Shown here one piece after another: positions 5,832-10,570 of a DNA stretch of 10,570 bases; within the stretch, counting starts at the first letter, position 1; each line of letters opens with the position of its first letter. Below the pieces are notes generated by a model that was not told the DNA's origin, did not search any database, and saw only the letters and a program-made list of their open reading frames with translations. The position numbers and the translations under genes are program-made. The stretch is taken from the NCBI GenBank assembly GCA_003242495.1, contig QGUO01000090.1, forward strand, positions 1 through 10,570, written 5' to 3'. The DNA comes from Pseudomonadota bacterium (GTDB lineage: Bacteria > Pseudomonadota > Gammaproteobacteria > Steroidobacterales > Steroidobacteraceae).

Positions 5832-7673
5832 TCACTCCACGGTGCAAGGACAATAGTAGTAAGTCTGCGTCGGGTCCGCGGCCAGACGCGCCAATCTAGC
5901 CAGCTCTTCCTCGAGGGGCGACAGCATGCGCCGGGCGCTCGTGAAGAGCTCGCTTCTCGGCACCAGGGCGCGCAGCACCCGCGCGGCGAGCGCCTGCGTC
6001 CGCACCGCGAGCGCCTGACGCCAGCCGAGCGGCATCTCCAGATATTCGACCTTGTAGTCGTCGCCCAGCCCGGCGCGCTCGGCCGCCGCGTCCAGCGCGT
6101 CGCGGTACGAGCCCAGCTTGTCCACCAGGCCGCGCTCCACGGCATCGACGCCGGCCCACACCCGGCCGTGCGCCACGGCGTCGATCTCCTCCACCGAGCG
6201 CTCGCGCGCCTGTGCCACGGCGTTCACGAACACCTCGTAGGCGTGCTCGACCGTGGCCTGCAGAATGTTACGCGCCGGCTCCCCGAGCGAACGCTCGGGC
6301 CGCAGCGCCCCGGCAAGCGGCGTCGTGCCCACGCCATCGACGGTGATGCCGACCTTGCCGAGCGTACGCTCGACGGTCGGGAAAATGGCCCACACGCCGA
6401 TGGAGCCGGTCAGGGTGCTCGGGCTCGCCCAGATCTCGTCCGCATCCATGGCGATGTAGTAGCCGCCCGAGGCGGCCGTGCTGCTCATGGAGGCGATCAC
6501 GGGCTTGCCGGCCCGTCGCAGCGCAAGCACCTCGCGACGGATGATTTCCGAGGCGAGCATGCTGCCACCGGGGCTGTCGATGCGCAGCACCACGGCCTTG
6601 ATCTCATCGTCGTCCAGCGCACGACGCAGCAGCTCCACGCTGGAATCGGCGCCGATGACGCCCGGCGGCTGGTAGCCGCCCAGAATCTCGCCGGAGGCGA
6701 CCAGGACGGCGACCCGCTCGCCCTTGGTGCGCAGTGAACGCGCCGCGCGCGTGGCGGCGAGGTAATCCCAATGCGGCACGCCGCGGAAGGTGTGTTCGCG
6801 TTCGTCCTCGCCCACCATTTCGATGAGCTGCCTCTCGACTTCGCGCCGCGACTTGAGCCCGCTCACCAGCCCGCTGTCGAGCGCCACGGCCGCCAGGTCG
6901 CCGCCGCGCGCCCGCACCAGGGGCTCGAGCTGCTCGACGTACGTCGACACCGCCTCGGGCGCCAGGCCGCGCGCCGCGGTCACCCCCTCCTGGTAGCGGG
7001 CCCACAGCGCCTCGAGCCAGACCGAGACCTGCTCACGGTCCTCCTCCGACATTTCCTGGCGGCTGAAGCGCTCGGTAGCGGTCTTGAACTCGCCGGCGCG
7101 AAAGACGTTGACGTCGACTTCGAGCTTGTCGATGGCGCCCTTGAGGAAGGCGCGGTAGTAGCCGTAGCCCTGGATGAGCACGGCGCCTTGCGGATCGAGA
7201 TAGATTTCGTCGGCGTGAGCTGCGAGGTAGTACTGCGCCTGGTCGTAGCCTTCGCCGAGGGCAATGACGGGCTTGCCGCTCTCGCGGAACTCGCGGATGG
7301 CGCCGCCCAGTTCCTCGAGCTTGGAGAGCCCGCCGCCGGTCAGCTCGCCGAGGTCCAGCACCAGCGCGCGGATGCGTCGATCGTCGCGCGCCATGCGCAC
7401 GGCATCGACCAGATCACGCAGCAGAGTCTCCGCACGCCCCTGGCCATAGGCCTCGGCCACGGCACGCTCGAAAGGGTCGCCCGAGAGCTGCTCGACCAGC
7501 ACGCCCTGCGGCGCGATGACCAGCGCCGCCTCGCCCGGCACGATGGGCGCCCGCGGCGCGACCAGCGCCACGATGACCGCGAACACGATCAGCAGCAGCA
7601 GCAGGTGCAGCACCTTGCGCACCCCGTCGAGAGTGCGCCAGATGAATCCCAGCAGCGCCAGCAGGACTCGCAC
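5832..7673 (-). CDS. sppA: Signal peptide peptidase SppA, 67K type
   Basis: SppA is an inner-membrane serine protease (family S49) that degrades signal peptides left after preprotein processing. The product is 613 residues, the length of the double-domain form (E. coli about 618). An N-terminal hydrophobic segment at about 20-40 (VLHLLLLLIVFAVIVALVAP) anchors it. The catalytic lysine of the Ser-Lys dyad is Lys197 in VFRAGEFKTATERF, in the N-terminal half. The nucleophile is Ser402 in MSSTAASGGYYIAMDADEI, in the C-terminal half; RIDSPGGS lies at 364-371 and LTGSIGV at 421-427. The start is GTG 7673. The next in-frame Met is far inside, and only a weak ribosome binding site is visible. The C-terminus ends YYYCPCTVE, with two cysteines one residue apart. 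It lies 56 bases after rplS on the same strand; a 7-bp inverted repeat in that gap (7690-7696 with 7716-7722) may reduce read-through. Confidence 0.95.
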   Translation of the reverse strand: MRVLLALLGFIWRTLDGVRKVLHLLLLLIVFAVIVALVAPRAPIVPGEAALVIAPQGVLVEQLSGDPFERAVAEAYGQGRAETLLRDLVDAVRMARDDRRIRALVLDLGELTGGGLSKLEELGGAIREFRESGKPVIALGEGYDQAQYYLAAHADEIYLDPQGAVLIQGYGYYRAFLKGAIDKLEVDVNVFRAGEFKTATERFSRQEMSEEDREQVSVWLEALWARYQEGVTAARGLAPEAVSTYVEQLEPLVRARGGDLAAVALDSGLVSGLKSRREVERQLIEMVGEDEREHTFRGVPHWDYLAATRAARSLRTKGERVAVLVASGEILGGYQPPGVIGADSSVELLRRALDDDEIKAVVLRIDSPGGSMLASEIIRREVLALRRAGKPVIASMSSTAASGGYYIAMDADEIWASPSTLTGSIGVWAIFPTVERTLGKVGITVDGVGTTPLAGALRPERSLGEPARNILQATVEHAYEVFVNAVAQARERSVEEIDAVAHGRVWAGVDAVERGLVDKLGSYRDALDAAAERAGLGDDYKVEYLEMPLGWRQALAVRTQALAARVLRALVPRSELFTSARRMLSPLEEELARLARLAADPTQTYYYCPCTVE

Positions 7674-7729
7674 GGGCGTGCCTGCGCCAGGCCTGAGTGA
7701 CCGGCCCTGGAGGCGTCAGGCCCGGACCG

Positions 7730-8074
7730 TCAGACCTTTTCCTCGATGCGCGCCGCCTTGCCGGTGCGCTCGCGCAGGTAGTAGAGCTTGGCACGCCGCA
7801 CGTTGCCGCGGCGCTTGACGGTGATGGCGCCGATCGCCGGGCTGTAGGTCTGGAACACGCGCTCCACGCCTTCGCCGTGCGAAATCTTGCGCACCGTGAA
7901 CGAGGAGTTGAGGCCGCGGTTACGCTTGGCGATGACCACGCCCTCGTAGGCCTGGATGCGCTCGCGCTCGCCTTCCTTGACCTTGACCTCGACGACCACG
8001 GTGTCGCCGGGCGAGAAATCCGGAATCTCCTTGTTGAGCGCCTCGCGCTCCAGTTCTGCAATGATGTTGCTCAT
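7730..8074 (-). CDS. rplS: 50S ribosomal protein L19
   Basis: L19 is a structural protein of the large subunit that sits near the interface with the 30S subunit. The 114-residue product (E. coli 115) is collinear with the family: SNIIAELEREALNKEIPDFSPGDTV at the N-terminus, KVKEGERERIQAYEGVVIAKRNRGLNSSFTVRKIS in the core and RRGNVRRAKLYYLRERTGKAARI at the C-terminus. The ATG at 8074 is preceded by GGGAAG, 7 bases upstream. It is the last gene of the rpsP-rimM-trmD-rplS cluster, 30 bases after trmD. Confidence 0.98.
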   Translation of the reverse strand: MSNIIAELEREALNKEIPDFSPGDTVVVEVKVKEGERERIQAYEGVVIAKRNRGLNSSFTVRKISHGEGVERVFQTYSPAIGAITVKRRGNVRRAKLYYLRERTGKAARIEEKV

Positions 8075-8104
8075 GTTGATGCTTCCCGTCCCGTTCCGAC
8101 GCGT

Positions 8105-8866
8105 TCAATCCGACTGCGACGCATCGCCCGCGCGATGCTCCGCGATGTATTCCTCCAACAGCTCACGCTGCGCGGCGCTCAGCTCCAGCTTCGCGAGCAG
8201 GTCCGGGCGCCGTTGCCAGGTCCGGCCGAGCGCCTGCTTTTCGCGCCAGCGCGCGATGGCGGCGTGATTGCCGCCCAGCAGGACCTGCGGCACCGCGCGG
8301 CCCTCGAACACTTCCGGCCGCGTGTAATGCGGCCAGTCGAGCAATCCCGCCACGAAAGAGTCCTGTCGTGCCGACTCCTCGTCGCCCAGCACCCCGGGCA
8401 GCAAACGCACCGTGGCATCGATCAGCACCAGCGCGGCCAGCTCACCACCCGAGAGCACGTAGTCGCCGATCGACACGCACTCATCGATCTCCGTCTCGAG
8501 CACCCGCTCGTCGACGCCCTCGTAGCGTCCCGCGAGCAGCAACAACCCGGGACAGCGCGCCAGCTCCGCGGCCTTGGCCTGCGTGAGCGGCTCTCCGTCG
8601 GCGGCCAGGTAAATGGCCGGACTGCCCGCGGGGAGCCTCGCCCGCGCGGCACGCAGCGCCGCGCACGCCGGCTCCGCCTTGAGCACCATGCCCGGACCGC
8701 CGCCGTACGGGCGATCGTCCACGGTGCGGTGCACGTCCCGTGCGAACTCGCGGGGCGAGCTCGCCGCGACGGCCACTCGGCCCCGCTCGATGGCCCGTCC
8801 CAGCACACCGTAACGGACGGCCTCCGCGATGAAGTCCGGGAACAGCGTTACGACTTCGATGCGCAT
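8105..8866 (-). CDS. trmD: tRNA (guanine-N1)-methyltransferase
   Basis: TrmD uses S-adenosylmethionine to make m1G37 next to the anticodon, which prevents +1 frameshifting. It is a SPOUT-class knotted homodimer. From ATG 8866 the product is 253 residues (E. coli 255) and aligns without gaps over most of its length. HRTVDDRPYGGGPGM lies at 46-60, GRYEGVDER at 113-121 and IGDYVLSGGE at 133-142. The residues known as catalytic in E. coli fall at the same numbers: Arg154 and Asp169 (in QDSFVAGLLDWPHYTRPEV). GRTWQRRP lies near the C-terminus. One oddity is that the usual LSPxG strand reads LAADG at 87-91, so the cofactor-pocket Ser88-Pro89 pair is Ala-Ala. A TTG start at 8881 would add five residues and is less likely. 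It sits 34 bases after rimM. Confidence 0.97.
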   Translation of the reverse strand: MRIEVVTLFPDFIAEAVRYGVLGRAIERGRVAVAASSPREFARDVHRTVDDRPYGGGPGMVLKAEPACAALRAARARLPAGSPAIYLAADGEPLTQAKAAELARCPGLLLLAGRYEGVDERVLETEIDECVSIGDYVLSGGELAALVLIDATVRLLPGVLGDEESARQDSFVAGLLDWPHYTRPEVFEGRAVPQVLLGGNHAAIARWREKQALGRTWQRRPDLLAKLELSAAQRELLEEYIAEHRAGDASQSD

Positions 8867-8900
8867 CGCACGATTTCCCAAACCCGGCCCCGGCCGGCGC

Positions 8901-9434
8901 CTACCAGTCCGCTTCCCAGTCGAACACCACGCGCCCGGCGTCGAGATCGACCTCCAGGACGCGTTCCTTCACGAACGGGATCCAGTGCTCGCGCTCGCCG
9001 TGCACCACGACGATGGTCCCGCCCGGTGCGTTCCGGAAGTGATCGATCCGGCCGAGGCGCTCCCCTCCCGGTGAGTACGCCTCCGCTCCCTCGAGATCGC
9101 TCCAGTAGTACTCTCCCGGCGCGAGCGGCGGCAGCTGGCTGCGCCAGACCCCTACCTCCGCCCCGGTGCGCTCGCGCGCCTGTTCGGGGCTGTCGATCCC
9201 GGCGAGCTTGGCCAAGATGCCCTTGGCGGTGACACGACCGCCCTCGAGCGTCAGCTCCGTCCAGCTGCCCGGACGTCCGAGCTGCCAGACCGGGTACTTC
9301 AGGATGTTGTCGGGCGGGTCGGTGTACGAGCGGACTTTCACCCAGCCCGCCACGCCGAACGCGCCGGCCACACGCCCCAGCACGACAACCCGATCCCCCT
9401 CCCGATTCCCGGCCCCATCGGCGGCAGAGGCCAC
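8901..9434 (-). CDS. rimM: Ribosome maturation factor RimM
   Basis: RimM binds protein S19 and helps mature the head of the 30S subunit. The product is 177 residues from GTG 9434 (E. coli 182). The N-terminal beta-barrel domain includes VVVLGRVAGAFGVAGWVKVRSYTD. The C-terminal PRC-barrel domain includes the family markers LPPLAPGEYYWSDLEGAEAY and HWIPFVKERVLEVDLDAGRV, and ends VFDWEADW. GTG 9434 is preferred because GAGG lies 8 bases upstream and it gives a 34-base gap after rpsP, in line with the other gaps in the operon. A longer frame from GTG 9518 would overlap the end of rpsP by 50 bases and add 28 low-complexity residues. Confidence 0.94.
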   Translation of the reverse strand: MASAADGAGNREGDRVVVLGRVAGAFGVAGWVKVRSYTDPPDNILKYPVWQLGRPGSWTELTLEGGRVTAKGILAKLAGIDSPEQARERTGAEVGVWRSQLPPLAPGEYYWSDLEGAEAYSPGGERLGRIDHFRNAPGGTIVVVHGEREHWIPFVKERVLEVDLDAGRVVFDWEADW

Positions 9435-9442
9435 CTGCGCCG

Positions 9443-9446
9443 CCTC
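9443..9446 (-). promoter_or_regulatory. Ribosome binding site supporting the rimM GTG start
   Basis: GAGG on the minus strand lies 8 bases before the GTG at 9434. Confidence 0.45.
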
Positions 9447-9468
9447 GGGTAGAGGACCTGGGGTCGCC

Positions 9469-9726
9469 TCAGGCAGCGGCTGCCTGGCGCCGGTGCTTGG
9501 CGACGAGCTGCGCGACACGCTCCGACGGCTGCGCCCCGCGGCTGACCCAGTAGTCGATGCGCTCCAGGTCGAGCTTCAGGTCGCGGGTCTTGTCGGTGGC
9601 AAGCGGATCGAAATAGCCGACCTGCTCCAGGATGGCGCCGCCCTGACGCTTGCGGCTGTCGGTGACAACCACATGATAAAAGGGCTGTTTTTTCGCGCCG
9701 CGGCGGGTCAGCCGAATGGTAACCAT
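9469..9726 (-). CDS. rpsP: 30S ribosomal protein S16
   Basis: S16 is a small-subunit protein needed for 30S assembly. The 85-residue product (E. coli 82) begins MVTIRLTRRGAKKQPFYHVV and continues with VTDSRKRQGGAILEQVGYFDP and LDLERIDYWVSRGAQPSERV, all standard S16 blocks, ending in an alanine-rich tail. ATG 9726 is chosen; earlier in-frame codons only add unrelated residues. GAGG lies 10 bases upstream. It is the first gene of the rpsP-rimM-trmD-rplS cluster, with its own candidate promoter at 9799-9827. Confidence 0.98.
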   Translation of the reverse strand: MVTIRLTRRGAKKQPFYHVVVTDSRKRQGGAILEQVGYFDPLATDKTRDLKLDLERIDYWVSRGAQPSERVAQLVAKHRRQAAAA

Positions 9727-9798
9727 GCGTATCGAGCCTCGAAAAATTCGTGTCGGGTGAGGGGCCGCAGGTTCCACAGGCCCCAGCAAGGGGCGCGA

Positions 9799-9827
9799 AT
9801 CTTACTGAAAAAACGCGGGAAAGTGAA
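9799..9827 (-). promoter_or_regulatory. Candidate promoter of the rpsP-rimM-trmD-rplS operon
   Basis: On the minus strand TTCACT (9827-9822, 4 of 6 to TTGACA) and TAAGAT (9804-9799, 4 of 6 to TATAAT) are separated by 17 bases. The stretch after the -10 is strongly GC (TCGCGCCCC), like the discriminators of stringently controlled ribosomal promoters. The start would be near 9792, giving a leader of about 65 bases. The leader contains an inverted repeat, GGGGCC with GGCCCC (9784-9779 and 9766-9761), with a 12-base loop. The promoter lies just downstream of the second hairpin element met when coming from ffh. Confidence 0.5.
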
Positions 9828-9832
9828 TTATT

Positions 9833-9903
9833 CGAAGCGCGGGATCGGACATCCTGTCACGACCCGCGCGGCAACGGGCAAAAAGCGCGGTTTTTGCCCG
9901 TCG
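9833..9903. repeat. 71-bp hairpin element, copy 1 (perfect direct repeat)
   Basis: It is identical over 71 bases to 9944-10014 and in the same orientation. It holds two hairpins. The first (9837-9869) has GCGCGGG / CCCGCGC outer arms, then TCG / CGA and GACA / TGTC, with single-base A bulges on each side and a TCC loop. The second (9874-9901) has an 11-bp perfect stem, ACGGGCAAAAA with TTTTTGCCCGT, around a 6-base GCGCGG loop. This is the look of a REP-like intergenic palindromic element. It contains no coding frame of note. Confidence 0.85.
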
Positions 9904-9939
9904 CCCGCCGCCAAGGCGGCGGGGCACATCCCTGTGCCC
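9904..9939. repeat. Two further hairpins in the 40-bp spacer between the 71-bp repeats
   Basis: CCCGCCGCC at 9904-9912 and GGCGGCGGG at 9915-9923 form a 9-bp perfect stem with an AA loop. GGGCACA at 9922-9928 and TGTGCCC at 9933-9939 form a 7-bp stem with a TCCC loop; it shares two bases with the previous stem. Its CACATCCCTGTG centre resembles the GACATCCTGTC centre of the first hairpin in each 71-bp repeat, so the whole 9833-10014 block seems built from related palindromes. Confidence 0.7.
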
Positions 9940-9943
9940 GGGG

Positions 9944-10014
9944 CGAAGCGCGGGATCGGACATCCTGTCACGACCCGCGCGGCAACGGGCAAAAAGCGCG
10001 GTTTTTGCCCGTCG
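9944..10014. repeat. 71-bp hairpin element, copy 2 (perfect direct repeat)
   Basis: It is identical to 9833-9903 with a period of 111 bases. Its hairpins lie at 9948-9980 and 9985-10012. It starts 8 bases after the ffh stop codon in the direction of ffh transcription, so it would form the 3' end of the ffh message. The 11-bp stem has its A and T runs next to the loop, not after the stem, so it does not fit a standard intrinsic terminator. Confidence 0.85.
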
Positions 10015-10022
10015 GAGGCGCC

Positions 10023-10570
10023 TCAGCCGGGCAGACGCCCCCCGAAGGCGCGCATCATCCTGCTCAATCCGCCGCCCTTGGTCATGCTCTTCATGACCTT
10101 CTGCATCTGCATGTAATTCTTCAGCAACCGGTTGATCTCGGAGACATGCACCCCCGAGCCGGCGGCGATGCGCCGTTTGCGGGACGCATCGATGGTCTTG
10201 GGATAGCGCCGCTCCCCCGGCGTCATGGAGCGGATGATGGCCACCTGACGCTTGATCTCGCGGTCGTTGACCTGCGGCATGCCCGCGGCCCGGCCGGCCA
10301 GCGGCCCGGGAAGCTTGTCGAGCAGCGCCGCCAGCCCGCCCATGCGCTCGACCTGCTGCAGCTGATCGTGCAGGTCCTCGAGGTCGAAGTCCTTGCCCTT
10401 CTTGAGCTTGCGCGCCAGCTTCTCGGCACGCTCGCGGTCCACGGTGCGCGTGACGTCCTCGACCAGCGACAGCACGTCGCCCATGCCGAGGATGCGCGAG
10501 GCCATCCGGTCGGGATGGAACGGCTCGAGGGCGTCGAGCTTCTCGCCCGTGCCCATGAACAGGATGGGCT
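10023..10570 (-). CDS. ffh: Signal recognition particle protein Ffh, C-terminal part (cut by window edge)
   Basis: Ffh is the GTPase of the signal recognition particle. With 4.5S RNA it binds signal sequences of nascent membrane proteins and delivers ribosomes to FtsY. About 181 C-terminal residues are visible; the N and most of the G domain lie beyond the window. The visible part opens with the end of the G domain, FMGTGEKLDALEPFHPDR, then MASRILGMGDVLSLVEDV. The M domain follows, with the RNA-binding SRKRRIAAGSGVHVSEINRLL and a methionine-rich helix (YMQMQKVMKSMTKGGGLSRMM), and the protein ends GGRLPG. The gene is upstream of and on the same strand as rpsP, but 296 bases with repeats and a candidate promoter separate them. 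The Met at 10556 is internal, not the start. Confidence 0.97.
   Translation of the reverse strand, partial: PILFMGTGEKLDALEPFHPDRMASRILGMGDVLSLVEDVTRTVDRERAEKLARKLKKGKDFDLEDLHDQLQQVERMGGLAALLDKLPGPLAGRAAGMPQVNDREIKRQVAIIRSMTPGERRYPKTIDASRKRRIAAGSGVHVSEINRLLKNYMQMQKVMKSMTKGGGLSRMMRAFGGRLPG

Noticed and set aside
7690..7722. Terminator between rplS and sppA (GGCCTGA with TCAGGCC, 19-base loop)
   Set aside because: A perfect 7-bp inverted repeat is present, but the loop is long and no T-run follows, so it is noted only under sppA.
7697..9232. A 511-codon plus-strand frame opposite rplS, trmD and part of rimM
   Set aside because: It is a shadow of three strongly supported genes and its sequence resembles no protein family I know.
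9435..9518. An N-terminal extension of RimM from GTG 9518, overlapping rpsP
   Set aside because: The added 28 residues are low complexity, lack family counterparts and would overlap rpsP by 50 bases. GTG 9434 has a good ribosome binding site and fits the operon spacing.
9985..10012. Standard intrinsic terminator of ffh
   Set aside because: The A and T runs are on the loop side of the stem and no T-run follows the hairpin, so it does not fit the usual model, although RNA 3' end formation there is still possible.
9833..10014. A short CRISPR array
   Set aside because: There are only two 71-bp copies, the spacer is itself palindromic, and no cas genes are present. A hairpin element fits better.
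9166..10116. A 316-codon plus-strand frame running through rimM, rpsP, both 71-bp repeats and the end of ffh
   Set aside because: It repeats a block only because the DNA repeats; it overlaps real genes on the other strand and has no family match.

Overview
This GC-rich window looks like chromosomal DNA of a gammaproteobacterium. The main reasons are the ffh / rpsP-rimM-trmD-rplS order, the long (67K-type) SppA, the adjacent kbl and tdh genes of threonine catabolism, and an Hsp15-type S4 protein. Most products align residue for residue with Escherichia coli proteins recalled from memory. The order or family cannot be fixed by eye. No phage, IS, CRISPR or tRNA signal was seen.

Layout, left to right. 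(1) 1-505: hslR (Hsp15) on the minus strand, with about 90 bases of GC-rich non-coding sequence after it. (2) 506-834: a divergent non-coding region with one plausible promoter. (3) 835-3372, plus strand: an AraC/FeaR-type regulator followed after only 9 bases by glpD, the FAD-dependent glycerol-3-phosphate dehydrogenase. (4) 3479-5801, plus strand: kbl and tdh, the two enzymes that turn threonine into glycine plus acetyl-CoA. A perfect 12-bp inverted repeat precedes kbl and a terminator-like hairpin lies between kbl and tdh. (5) 5832-7673, minus strand: sppA, convergent with tdh; the 30-base gap holds a 7-bp hairpin. (6) 7730-9726, minus strand: rplS, trmD, rimM and rpsP, read as rpsP-rimM-trmD-rplS with gaps of 34, 34 and 30 bases, driven by a good candidate promoter at 9799-9827. 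(7) 9833-10014: two perfect copies of a 71-bp element separated by 40 bp, all built from hairpins. (8) 10023 to the end: the 3' part of ffh on the minus strand, cut by the window edge.

The genes are ordinary central metabolism and translation/secretion functions. The parts least explained by standard annotation are the duplicated hairpin element between ffh and rpsP, the AraC-type regulator tightly linked to glpD, and the long inverted repeat upstream of kbl. I see no sign of a new multi-gene system here.
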